A DNA stretch of 64,000 nucleotides, from assembly GCF_014652835.1 (NCBI RefSeq), contig NZ_BMZO01000010.1:124001-188000 (forward strand), written 5' to 3'. Source of the stretch: Limoniibacter endophyticus. Lineage in GTDB: Bacteria; Pseudomonadota; Alphaproteobacteria; Rhizobiales; Rhizobiaceae. The translations under genes were made by a program, and so were the position numbers. The notes beneath the pieces are model-generated. The model was not told the DNA's origin. It did no database searches and saw only the letters and a program-made list of their open reading frames with translations. Of the stretch, positions 9,542 through 17,541 are shown piece by piece. How positions within the stretch are numbered: the stretch's first letter is position 1; each line of letters begins with the position of its first letter.

Positions 9542-11004
9542 AGACCTACGGACTGTATATCGATGGCGCGTTTACCGAAGCGGAAGGTGGCCGCGTCTTT
9601 GATACGGTCAATCCTTATACTGGAGAAGTCTGGGCCAGAATTGCTGAAGCCGGAGCAGTCGACATCGACCGCGCCGTGCGAACGGCAAAAAAGGCCGCGG
9701 AAGGGGAATGGGGCGCAATGCCGGCCTCGAAACGTGGTCGCATGATGTTGCGCCTTGCCGATCTGATCGAGGAAAACTCGACCCACCTTGCCGAGATCGA
9801 GGTTCGAGATAATGGCAAGCTCTTTGCCGAGATGGCCTCGCAAACGAGATATCTGGCGGAATGGTATCGTTATTTCGGTGGACTGGCCGATAAGATCGAA
9901 GGCGCTGTCATTCCGTCAGACAAGCCGGGCGTGCTGAATTTCACGCGGCGAGAGCCGCTCGGCGTTATTGCGATGATCACTCCCTGGAACTCGCCGCTGC
10001 TGCTTCTTGCCTGGAAGCTCGCTCCAGCGCTTGCTGCGGGAAATACGGCAGTCATTAAGCCTTCGGAGTTCACCTCCGCATCCACTCTTGAGTTCATGCC
10101 CTTGTTTGAGAAGGCAGGCTTTCCGAAAGGCGTTGTCAATACGGTGACGGGGTTTGGCAAGGAGGCAGGCGCAGCACTGGTCGAGCACAAGATGGTTTCG
10201 AAAGTCGCGTTCACGGGCTCGGACCTGTCTGGGCAGAAGATTTATGAAACTGCGGCTCGCGATCTCAAACACGTGACGCTGGAGCTGGGCGGCAAATCTC
10301 CGAATATCGTGTTCGAGGATGCCGATATGGAAGCCGCCGTCATGGGGGCGATATCCGGAATTTTCGCAGCTTCCGGTCAGACTTGCATCGCCGGCTCGCG
10401 CCTGCTTCTGCAACGCTCGATCCATGACGCATTCATGGATCGGCTGATCGAGGTGGCCGGGGCCGCGAAGATCGGCGACCCTATGGATGCTGACACCAAT
10501 GTGGGGCCGGTAACGACGCCGCCGCAATACAAAAAAGTGCTCGACTATATCGATATTGCCCGCAATGAGGGCGCGACGTGCGTGCTAGGGGGCAAACCGC
10601 ACGATGGGCCGGGAGGGCAATTCGTCGAACCAACGATCTTTACCAATGTGAAGAATAATATGCGTATCGCGCAGGAAGAGGTATTCGGACCAATTCTCTC
10701 GGTTATTCCCTTTGAGGACGAGGCCGAGGCGATAGAGATCGCCAATGACGTCGATTTCGGACTGGCGGCAGGGGTCTGGACAAGGGATGTCAGTCGCGCA
10801 ATTCGCATGTCGGCAAAGCTCCAGGTCGGGACCGTGTGGGTTAATACGTACCGGTCCGTCAGTTACAGCTCACCCTTTGGCGGCTATAAGCGCAGCGGCA
10901 TCGGGCGCGAAAGCGGCATGGAAGCGGTCAATGATTATCTCCAGACGAAATCGGTCTGGATCGCTACTGAACCGAGCACTTCAAACCCCTTCGTGATCCG
11001 ATGA
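9538..11004 (+). CDS. NAD(P)-dependent aldehyde dehydrogenase
   Basis: 488 residues, full length for the ALDH superfamily. It has the NAD-binding segment MITPWNSPLLLLAWK, the ELGGKSPN motif with the general-base Glu near residue 249, and the nucleophile Cys283 in SGQTCIAGSR. The C-terminal PFGGYKRSGIGRE segment is intact. It overlaps the previous gene by 4 nt (ATGA) and the next gene by 4 nt, so it is translated as part of the operon. It should oxidise an aldehyde or semialdehyde of the pathway to the acid. The substrate is not evident; it is closest in style to 2-hydroxymuconate/betaine-type aldehyde dehydrogenases. Confidence 0.88.
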   Translation: MKTYGLYIDGAFTEAEGGRVFDTVNPYTGEVWARIAEAGAVDIDRAVRTAKKAAEGEWGAMPASKRGRMMLRLADLIEENSTHLAEIEVRDNGKLFAEMASQTRYLAEWYRYFGGLADKIEGAVIPSDKPGVLNFTRREPLGVIAMITPWNSPLLLLAWKLAPALAAGNTAVIKPSEFTSASTLEFMPLFEKAGFPKGVVNTVTGFGKEAGAALVEHKMVSKVAFTGSDLSGQKIYETAARDLKHVTLELGGKSPNIVFEDADMEAAVMGAISGIFAASGQTCIAGSRLLLQRSIHDAFMDRLIEVAGAAKIGDPMDADTNVGPVTTPPQYKKVLDYIDIARNEGATCVLGGKPHDGPGGQFVEPTIFTNVKNNMRIAQEEVFGPILSVIPFEDEAEAIEIANDVDFGLAAGVWTRDVSRAIRMSAKLQVGTVWVNTYRSVSYSSPFGGYKRSGIGRESGMEAVNDYLQTKSVWIATEPSTSNPFVIR

Positions 11005-11798
11005 CGCTGCTCGCTCCTCTGTTTGTGCCGGGCGACAGGCCCGATCGTTTTGCCAAGGCACTCGCTACCCCGGCGTCGGCTGTGATTATCGACCTGGAGG
11101 ACGCGGTCGATCCGGCTCGCAAGGATGAGGCACGTGGCAATCTCGTGGGTCACGGTCTGTCAAACAAGCCTGTCTTTGGACGGCTGAATGCTGCTGATAC
11201 CCGCTGGTGGGATGACGATATGCGCGCTGCCGTTGAGGCAAGGCTGGCCGGCGTGCTGATCCCCAAGGCTGAGAGTATCGAGGCATTATATGAGGCGCGC
11301 GCCAAATTGCGACCAGACAGCCACATCATTCCTCTGGTCGAGACAGCCGTAGGACTTTCCCGGCTGCGCGACATGCTGATGGTGCCGGGGGTGCTTTGTG
11401 CGGGGTTTGGATCGCTCGATTTCGGCCTTGATCTCGGCTGTGAGCCCGAGTGGGAGCCGCTGCTTTATGCGCGCAGTGAGATTGTCCTTGCATCGCGTCT
11501 GGCAAATGTGTCCGCGCCCATTGACGGGGTAACACCGTCTTTTGACGACCCTGAGCGGGTTGAGGCGGATGCAAGACGCGCGCGCTCTATGGGTTTTGCT
11601 GGCAAGTTGCTTATTCATCCCAAACAGATAGCGCCCGTTCTCGCTGCCTTCCGTCCAAGCTCGCAGGACATTGAGTGGGCGCGACGCGTTGTCGAGGCTG
11701 CGACGTCGGACGCGGCGATCAAGGTAGATGGGCAGATGATCGATAAGCCGCTGGTTGAAAAAGCACGGCGAATTCTCAGCGCAGGCCATGTGGCTTGA
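11001..11798 (+). CDS. HpcH/HpaI aldolase family, CitE-like acyl-CoA lyase
   Basis: 265 residues. FVPGDRPDRFAKAL at the N-terminus, the metal and CoA-binding IIDLEDAVDPARKDEAR, PLVETAVGL and the C-terminal GKLLIHPKQIAPV are the conserved blocks of CitE-like lyases. Known members cleave citramalyl-CoA to pyruvate plus acetyl-CoA, or malyl/methylmalyl-CoA to glyoxylate plus acetyl/propionyl-CoA. It overlaps the aldehyde dehydrogenase gene by 4 nt. Together with the MaoC-type hydratase and the Mcd-like dehydrogenase it would complete breakdown of a C5 dicarboxylic acid. Which of the two cleavages it performs is not decidable by eye. Confidence 0.85.
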   Translation: MTLLAPLFVPGDRPDRFAKALATPASAVIIDLEDAVDPARKDEARGNLVGHGLSNKPVFGRLNAADTRWWDDDMRAAVEARLAGVLIPKAESIEALYEARAKLRPDSHIIPLVETAVGLSRLRDMLMVPGVLCAGFGSLDFGLDLGCEPEWEPLLYARSEIVLASRLANVSAPIDGVTPSFDDPERVEADARRARSMGFAGKLLIHPKQIAPVLAAFRPSSQDIEWARRVVEAATSDAAIKVDGQMIDKPLVEKARRILSAGHVA

Positions 11799-11828
11799 AC
11801 GCTTCGTGTCAAAAAGGGAGAGAGAAAT

Positions 11829-12212
11829 ATGGACAAGGCAACCTATGAAAAGGGATTGGAAATTCGCTCGGCCGTCCTGGGCAAGGAATATGTCGAGAAT
11901 TCCATTCGTACCGCGGATGATTTCAACCGGCCGCTGCAACAGCTCGTCACGGAATATTGCTGGGGCGAGGTCTGGGGCCGTCCCGGCCTTGATCGAAAGA
12001 CGCGATCCTTCCTCAATCTGGCGATGCTTTCCGCATTGAACCGTCCACACGAGATTGAGATGCACCTGAAGGGTGCACTCAATAATGGACTGACACGTGA
12101 GGAAATCTGCGAAGTCTTTCTCCAGGTGGCGATTTATTGCGGCGTTCCTGCTGCCGTCGATAGTTTTCGTATCGCCCGCAAGGTGTTTGCTGAGATCGAC
12201 GGCAAGAAGTGA
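11829..12212 (+). CDS. Carboxymuconolactone decarboxylase family protein (PcaC-like)
   Basis: 127 residues, typical for the single-domain AhpD/PcaC-like fold. LNNGLTREEICEVFLQ and IYCGVPAAVDSFR are hallmark segments of gamma-carboxymuconolactone decarboxylase-like proteins. The start has GGGAGAGAAAT upstream. No other protocatechuate genes are near, so the classical beta-ketoadipate role is unlikely. It may decarboxylate a lactone or beta-keto acid in this island, working with the metallo-beta-lactamase-fold protein two genes on, or be a peroxidase-like protein. Confidence 0.83.
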   Translation: MDKATYEKGLEIRSAVLGKEYVENSIRTADDFNRPLQQLVTEYCWGEVWGRPGLDRKTRSFLNLAMLSALNRPHEIEMHLKGALNNGLTREEICEVFLQVAIYCGVPAAVDSFRIARKVFAEIDGKK

Positions 12213-12240
12213 TTGAAACCGGTCCTTGAAAGGAAAGATC

Positions 12241-13143
12241 ATGAACGAGGAAATCGGGTTCGTCGGCTTAGGGAACATGGGCGCGCCAATGGCGAAGCGT
12301 CTTCTCGATGCGGGTTACAGACTCGTCGTGACCGATATGCGTGAAGATGCACGTCGTGCGTTCGAAGAACTTGGCGCACGTGCTGTCGGATCTGCGCGAG
12401 AGGTGGCGGATGCGGCTGAAACCATTTTCATCAGCCTGCCAACACCTGTCATCGTCGAGGCGGTGGCGACGGAGGCGGGAGGTCTCATCGATGGCGGAGC
12501 GATCAAACGCGTCATTGACCTTTCCACCACCGGCGCAACAACCTCGGCGCGCGTCGCCGAAAAACTGGCCGAAAAGCGGATTGCGCATCTCGATGCGCCG
12601 GTATCCGGGGGCAAGCATGGCGCCGAAAAAGGCACACTTGCTGTCATGGCATCAGGCCCTAAGGCTCATTTCGAGCTTGTGCAAGCTATGCTGCGAAATA
12701 TTGGCAAAGTGTTCTTTATTGGTGAAGCCGCAGGTCTCGCCCAGACCATGAAACTGGTTAATAACCTGCTATCCGCAACGGCCATGGCGGCAACATCGGA
12801 AGCGGTGGTGATGGCGGTGAAGGCCGGGATAGATCCCTCTATTGCCGTCGATGTCATCAATGTGGGGTCGGGCCGCAACAGTGCCTCCCAAGACAAGTTT
12901 CCGAAGGCAATTATTCCTCGCAGTTTCGATTACGGCTTCACGACAGGACTTATGTACAAGGATCTGAAACTGTGCATGCAGGAGGCGGAAGCGCTCGGCG
13001 TGCAGATGCTGGTCGCCAACTCCGTCAAACAACTCTGGCAAATCGTTCATACGGAACTCGGTCCCGATTCCGATTTCACGCAGGTCGTACAGGTTCCGGA
13101 ACAATGGGCGGGCGTCACGGTCGGCACGCCAGCGGACAAGTGA
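12241..13143 (+). CDS. 3-hydroxyisobutyrate dehydrogenase family (beta-hydroxyacid dehydrogenase)
   Basis: 300 residues from the ATG at 12241, with GAAAGGAAAG upstream; a TTG 15 nt earlier is unlikely. The Rossmann start GFVGLGNMGAPMAKRLLDAG, the substrate motif DAPVSGGKHGAEKGTLAVM and the catalytic Lys in AQTMKLVNNLL are all intact. Family enzymes oxidise 3-hydroxyisobutyrate, reduce tartronate semialdehyde, or act on similar beta-hydroxy acids with NAD(P). It lies 28 nt after the carboxymuconolactone-decarboxylase-like gene and 9 nt before the next. A methyl-branched hydroxy acid would suit the context. Confidence 0.87.
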   Translation: MNEEIGFVGLGNMGAPMAKRLLDAGYRLVVTDMREDARRAFEELGARAVGSAREVADAAETIFISLPTPVIVEAVATEAGGLIDGGAIKRVIDLSTTGATTSARVAEKLAEKRIAHLDAPVSGGKHGAEKGTLAVMASGPKAHFELVQAMLRNIGKVFFIGEAAGLAQTMKLVNNLLSATAMAATSEAVVMAVKAGIDPSIAVDVINVGSGRNSASQDKFPKAIIPRSFDYGFTTGLMYKDLKLCMQEAEALGVQMLVANSVKQLWQIVHTELGPDSDFTQVVQVPEQWAGVTVGTPADK

Positions 13144-13152
13144 GGGGCGGTC

Positions 13153-13947
13153 ATGAGCGATGAAAAATATAAGATCTTCATGATCCGCTATGGCCGTGCG
13201 GATCGCAACCGGCCGGCCAATTTTTTCGATGGCGACCCGCACGACACCCCGATGCCGATCGACTATTTCAACTGGGTGATTACCAATGAGAAGCGCACAT
13301 TCGTCGTGGATACAGGATTCAGCGAAGAGACGGCCAGGAAGCGCGTCCGGGAGGTGATCAAACCTGTGCCCCTCGGGTTGAAGGCTGTCGGCGTTGATCC
13401 CGACAAGGTGTCCGACGTGATCATTACTCATATGCATTATGATCACGCCGGCAACCAGGATCTGTTACCCTGCGCACGGTATCATATTCAGGACAGCGAG
13501 ATGGCGTTCGTGACCGGTCGGTGCATGTGCCATCACCTGCTCAATCATGCTTTCGAAGAAGAAGACGTGGTGTCGATGGTGCGTAACGTCTTTGCCGGCC
13601 GGGTCGAGTTTTACGACGGTGAGGCACAGATTGCGCCCGGCATCTCTGTGCACCGGGTTGGCGGACATTCGCGGGGATTACAGGTCGTGCGTGTCGATAC
13701 TGAGCGGGGGCCGGTGGTTCTGGCTTCGGATGCCTCACATTATTACGAGCATATCGAACAGAACCGTGCTTTCTCCGTCTTTGAAAACCTGTCCGATCTC
13801 ATGGAAGGCTATCGCACCGTGAAACGCCTTGCACCCAGCATGCAACATATCGTGCCTGGACATGATCCCAAGGTCTTCGAACGTTACCCGGCCGTGCAGG
13901 GGATGGAAGGATGGGCGATACGCGTCGATCTTCCGCCGTCGAAATAA
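13153..13947 (+). CDS. Metallo-beta-lactamase fold hydrolase, N-acyl-homoserine lactonase-like
   Basis: 264 residues. The dinuclear metal motif HMHYDHAG (HxHxDH) sits near residue 96, followed by GGHSRGLQVV, ASDASHYYE and the late HDP of VPGHDP. This matches the AttM/AiiA-like lactonase branch. In a catabolic operon such a protein more likely opens a lactone or thioester intermediate than quenches quorum signals. It is the last gene of the rightward operon; a strong stem-loop follows. Confidence 0.84.
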   Translation: MSDEKYKIFMIRYGRADRNRPANFFDGDPHDTPMPIDYFNWVITNEKRTFVVDTGFSEETARKRVREVIKPVPLGLKAVGVDPDKVSDVIITHMHYDHAGNQDLLPCARYHIQDSEMAFVTGRCMCHHLLNHAFEEEDVVSMVRNVFAGRVEFYDGEAQIAPGISVHRVGGHSRGLQVVRVDTERGPVVLASDASHYYEHIEQNRAFSVFENLSDLMEGYRTVKRLAPSMQHIVPGHDPKVFERYPAVQGMEGWAIRVDLPPSK

Positions 13948-13958
13948 GCCGTGGAAGC

Positions 13959-13998
13959 ATAGCATGAGAGAGACCGTTATCCGGCTTTCTCATGCTAT
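13959..13998. terminator. Bidirectional stem-loop between convergent genes
   Basis: ATAGCATGAGA (13959-13969) pairs perfectly with TCTCATGCTAT (13988-13998), an 11-bp stem with an 18-nt loop. It lies between the ends of two convergent genes. The T tracts are weak, so efficiency as an intrinsic terminator is uncertain. Confidence 0.6.
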
Positions 13999-14002
13999 CC
14001 GC

Positions 14003-15166
14003 TCAGTAGGAGCGTGGCATGCCGAGTACATGCTCCGCGACATAAGCCAGGATAAGATTGGTCGAAATCGGCGCGACCTGATAAAGCCGCGTTTCGCGAA
14101 ACTTGCGCTCTATGTCATACTCCTCAGCAAAACCGAATCCGCCATGCGTCTGCAAGCAGGCTTCAGCGGCCTGCCAGGCACTCTCCGACGCAAGCAGCTT
14201 GGCGATGTTGGCTTCCTTTCCGCAAGGCTCGTGATGGTCATATAGCTCTGCCCCCCGATAGACCATGAGGCGAGCGGCCGACATTTCCGCATAGCTGCGG
14301 GCAATCGGGAACTGTACACCCTGATTTTGACCGATGGGGCGATTGAAAACGATGCGTTCGCCGGAATATTTAGCGGCGCGACCAATGAACCAGAGTGCAT
14401 CGCCGATACATTCGGATGCAATCAGCAATCGTTCGGCATTCATTCCGTCGAGGACATAACGAAACCCCTTTCCTTCTTCACCGATCAGGTGATCCGCGGG
14501 TATCTCCATGTTATCGAAAAAGACTTCCGTCGTGGCATGATTCATCATGGTACGGATCGGGTGGATGGTCAGGCCGTTTCCGAGCGCTTTCTTCATGTCG
14601 ACGACAAAGATAGAGAGGCCGTCGGAACGCTTTTTTACCTCTTCCTTCGGGGTCGTACGCGCCAGCAGAATCATCAGGTCGGAATGTTCGGCTCGCGATG
14701 TCCAGATCTTCTGGCCGTTGACAATATACGTGTCGCCCTTGCGTACGGCTATGGTTTTGATAGAGGTGGTGTCCGTTCCAGCGGTCGGTTCCGTCACGCC
14801 GAAGGCCTGCAGGCGGAGCGAGCCGTCGGCAATTTTCGGCAGCCAGCGCTTTTTCTGTTCTTCCGATCCGTGGCGCAGAATGATGCCCATGACATACATC
14901 TGCGCATGGCACGCGCCGCCATTGCCTCCGCTCGCATGGACGGTTTCGAGAATCGTCACCGCGTCACGTAGCCCTAGGCCAGACCCGCCATATTCTTCGG
15001 GAATGAGGGCAGCCAGGTAACCTGCTTCTGTCATTGCCCTAACAAACTCAGTCGGATAGCGCCTTTCGCGATCAACCTCGCGCCAGTAGGTGTCAGGAAA
15101 GCGCTCACAAAGCGAGAGCACTGCGTCCCGGATTTCCGACCCGTAGGAAATGTCGTCAGCATACAT
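14003..15166 (-). CDS. Acyl-CoA dehydrogenase family protein
   Basis: 387 residues from the ATG at 15166 (AGGGAC upstream). The FAD core is clear: FGVTEPTAGTDTTSIKT, KIWTSRAEHSDLMILLART and FDNMEIPADHLIGEEGKGF. At the C-terminus the usual YEGT box with the catalytic Glu is replaced by QVAPISTN, so the base must be elsewhere or the reaction differs; FGFAEEYD nearby offers Glu residues. The gene faces the LysR gene across 202 bp, suggesting LysR control. An acyl-CoA dehydrogenase also accompanies the P. aeruginosa itaconate genes. Confidence 0.85.
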   Translation of the reverse strand: MYADDISYGSEIRDAVLSLCERFPDTYWREVDRERRYPTEFVRAMTEAGYLAALIPEEYGGSGLGLRDAVTILETVHASGGNGGACHAQMYVMGIILRHGSEEQKKRWLPKIADGSLRLQAFGVTEPTAGTDTTSIKTIAVRKGDTYIVNGQKIWTSRAEHSDLMILLARTTPKEEVKKRSDGLSIFVVDMKKALGNGLTIHPIRTMMNHATTEVFFDNMEIPADHLIGEEGKGFRYVLDGMNAERLLIASECIGDALWFIGRAAKYSGERIVFNRPIGQNQGVQFPIARSYAEMSAARLMVYRGAELYDHHEPCGKEANIAKLLASESAWQAAEACLQTHGGFGFAEEYDIERKFRETRLYQVAPISTNLILAYVAEHVLGMPRSY

Positions 15167-15368
15167 GGTAATGTCCCTGATCACAGCGGCAATGAACCGA
15201 TGCTGCAATCATAGGGTAATTGTTTGCTCCGAGCAGAGCGTGGAAAATCCTATCTGCTATACGCTTAATGGCGTTGAGAGTTGCTTTTCCGCTGCGATAC
15301 TTCATGATCGGCGAAGATGGCTGGAGGAGCCATTTTCCTTGGTATGTTCACGGGAGGGAACGTTCCAG

Positions 15369-16385
15369 ATGGAAATCAAGCAATTGAGGTACTTTTTAGC
15401 CGTATCGGAACTTGGGAGTTTCTCTAAAGCGGCGGTCGTTTTGTCGGTCGCTCAACCTGTTCTGTCTCGGCAAATCCGTAGCTTGGAAGAGGAACTAGGT
15501 TCCGAACTTCTCTATCGCAATGGTAGGGGCATTGTTGTCACGGAAGCTGGCGAAATGCTCGTCGATAAGGCGCGAACCATTCTGAATGCCGCTGATTGCG
15601 TTGCCAATGAAATGAATTCGCTGCGGGCTTCTCCAAGTGGCAAGCTCGTCATTGGGCTGCCCCCAACAGCAGGTTCCGTTATCGCGGTTCCGCTCATTCA
15701 GCGCTTCCGCGAGAGCTTTCCCCGCGTAAAGCTCAAGGTTCAGGAAGGGTATAGCGGTCATGTACTGGAATGGTTGTCGACAGGCCGCATAGACGTGGCC
15801 GTGCTTTACGATGCGCCGAAGACCTCCACGTTAATCACACAGCCCCTGATCGAGGAAGAGCTTCTTTTGATCGGCCCTCGCACGACCCCTCTGGAACTGC
15901 GGGACAGACCGGTAACGGGTGCTGTGCTCGGAGAGTTGCCACTGATCCTGCCCTCGCATCCGCACGGCCTGCGTGTTCTGATTGAGTCTTTGCTCGGGGC
16001 CGAAAAAATTTATCCCGAAGTCGACTATGAGATCGACAGCCTCAGGGCGACGATGGAACTTGTGGAAGACGGGATTGGCTATACGATCCTCCCTTATGCC
16101 AGCGTTCATCGCAAGGTTCTGGCAGGGGATCTGGTCGCCATGCCGATCATCGAGCCACGCCTCAGCCGTCAGCTTGTGCTTGCGACATCGACGCAACGTC
16201 CAACCACCGTGGTGACCCGCGCATTGGCGCAGGCGGTCAAGACACTCGTTCGCGATCTGGTGGATCAGGGTGTCTGGGTGCCCAGAATCGCAGATGCCGA
16301 ACTGAAAATAGCGACGGTTGCACCGCGCCGGACGGTGGCTGCGGTGAACGGCGCGGGTAGTGCCGAACAGCAGAAGCTGCACTAA
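15369..16385 (+). CDS. LysR-type transcriptional regulator
   Basis: 338 residues from the ATG at 15369; GGGAGGGAA lies 14-22 nt upstream. The N-terminal winged helix is standard (MEIKQLRYFLAVSELGSFSK, AQPVLSRQIRSLEEELG), followed by a substrate-binding domain from about residue 90. It resembles the NAC/CynR branch. It diverges from the acyl-CoA dehydrogenase gene and precedes the amidohydrolase and ligase genes, so it is the likely regulator of at least the former, probably responding to a pathway acid or CoA ester. The C-terminus is about 30 residues longer than usual. Confidence 0.88.
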   Translation: MEIKQLRYFLAVSELGSFSKAAVVLSVAQPVLSRQIRSLEEELGSELLYRNGRGIVVTEAGEMLVDKARTILNAADCVANEMNSLRASPSGKLVIGLPPTAGSVIAVPLIQRFRESFPRVKLKVQEGYSGHVLEWLSTGRIDVAVLYDAPKTSTLITQPLIEEELLLIGPRTTPLELRDRPVTGAVLGELPLILPSHPHGLRVLIESLLGAEKIYPEVDYEIDSLRATMELVEDGIGYTILPYASVHRKVLAGDLVAMPIIEPRLSRQLVLATSTQRPTTVVTRALAQAVKTLVRDLVDQGVWVPRIADAELKIATVAPRRTVAAVNGAGSAEQQKLH

Positions 16386-16463
16386 GCGGACAGCTGCTGG
16401 GATCACGCCGCGCTCTCGATGAGACGGCAGCTTTGCTGCGTGCCTCATCTCTCCAGAGCCATA

Positions 16464-16490
16464 CCTGATATAACAAGGTCAGGCCTTTTT
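16464..16490 (+). terminator. Probable intrinsic terminator after the LysR gene
   Basis: CCTGA (16464-16468) pairs with TCAGG (16479-16483) and is followed by CCTTTTT. A longer stem-loop at about 16416-16448 (GATGAG...CTCATC with an inner CGGCAGC/GCTGC stem) precedes it. The stem at the T run is short. Confidence 0.45.
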
Positions 16491-16548
16491 AAGCGTTGAG
16501 AAAACTGCGCTTCCCGACACAATCGGCATAGTTTACGAACGCTTCGAA

Positions 16549-17538
16549 TTGGATTTAGACGTGCCCGTCATCGATTCCCATGCACATATCTGGGGGGAAG
16601 GTTTCGTTCCTCCCGCTTTTTTTGCTAAGGCGGCGAAAGAGTGGGCTGCCAAGGCCACCGATCGTAGGGCAGATATGATCATGCCCAAGCTGCTCAATGG
16701 CATCGTTGACCCGGATGGCGACGACTTCATCGCCAATATGGATCGTGCCGGTGTGGATGCCAGCATGGTCATGATGATCGATGTGGGCGCACCTGTGTTT
16801 GGCGAAGATGCGAAAACACCGCCAGAAGCGCAGATCGAATTTTACGCGGCCCTACAGAAGCGCCATCCCAAGCGCCTGCATTGTCACGTTGCAGTCGACT
16901 TTCGGAGGCCAGACCATCTCGACCTTATTCGCCGCGGAGTGGTTCATGGTGGATTGAAGGGTATCGGGGAAATCACTCCGGATGGTTTTTCTGCGGCGGA
17001 CGACGCTATCCGTCCCGTGATGATGCTTGCCAACGACCTCGGCGTTCCTGTTCAGATCCATACACGCACCGGCGTCTGGACGGACTTCGCGGGAACGGAT
17101 TTCTCCGAACGGAATCCTGTTCATCCCGTGCATATCGCGCGGTTGGCGAAAGCGCTTCCAGAACTGAAAATAATCTTGTGCCACGCCGGCTTCCCTCATT
17201 GGTGGCACCGGGCCGCCGAATTGATAGCCGATCTACCCAACTGCGTTCTCGACATCTCGAATTGGAACGAGGTCTTTCATCACGATGAAGCAGAAATGAT
17301 TGCGAGGCTGGCGGCATGGCGCGGTCTCGTTGGCGCCGAGCGCATTCTTTTTGCCTCAGATCAGGCGTCGGGCCCGCGATTTACAGGCGAGCGGTCGAAA
17401 CTTCCGGACTGGGTAAGCTTCATTCGCGCCTTGCCTGAGAACGCGACGCAATGGGGCTACTGTTTCAGCGAGGCGGAAGCGAAAGCGATCCTCGGCGAAA
17501 ACGCCGCGCGTATATACGGATTTTCGCAGGGAGAGTAG
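16549..17538 (+). CDS. Amidohydrolase 2 family protein (TIM-barrel metal-dependent hydrolase/decarboxylase)
   Basis: About 329 residues. The metal motif DSHAHIWG (HxH) is near the N-terminus, LCHAGFPHWWHRA supplies a His at mid-length and LFASDQASG the late Asp. The family includes ACMSD-type decarboxylases and lactonases. The start is doubtful: TTG at 16549 or GTG at 16561, neither with a clear ribosome-binding site. It is followed after 3 nt by the acyl-CoA ligase gene, so the two are co-transcribed and may hydrolyse or decarboxylate a precursor before CoA activation. Confidence 0.8.
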   Translation: MDLDVPVIDSHAHIWGEGFVPPAFFAKAAKEWAAKATDRRADMIMPKLLNGIVDPDGDDFIANMDRAGVDASMVMMIDVGAPVFGEDAKTPPEAQIEFYAALQKRHPKRLHCHVAVDFRRPDHLDLIRRGVVHGGLKGIGEITPDGFSAADDAIRPVMMLANDLGVPVQIHTRTGVWTDFAGTDFSERNPVHPVHIARLAKALPELKIILCHAGFPHWWHRAAELIADLPNCVLDISNWNEVFHHDEAEMIARLAAWRGLVGAERILFASDQASGPRFTGERSKLPDWVSFIRALPENATQWGYCFSEAEAKAILGENAARIYGFSQGE

Positions 17539-17541
17539 GCG

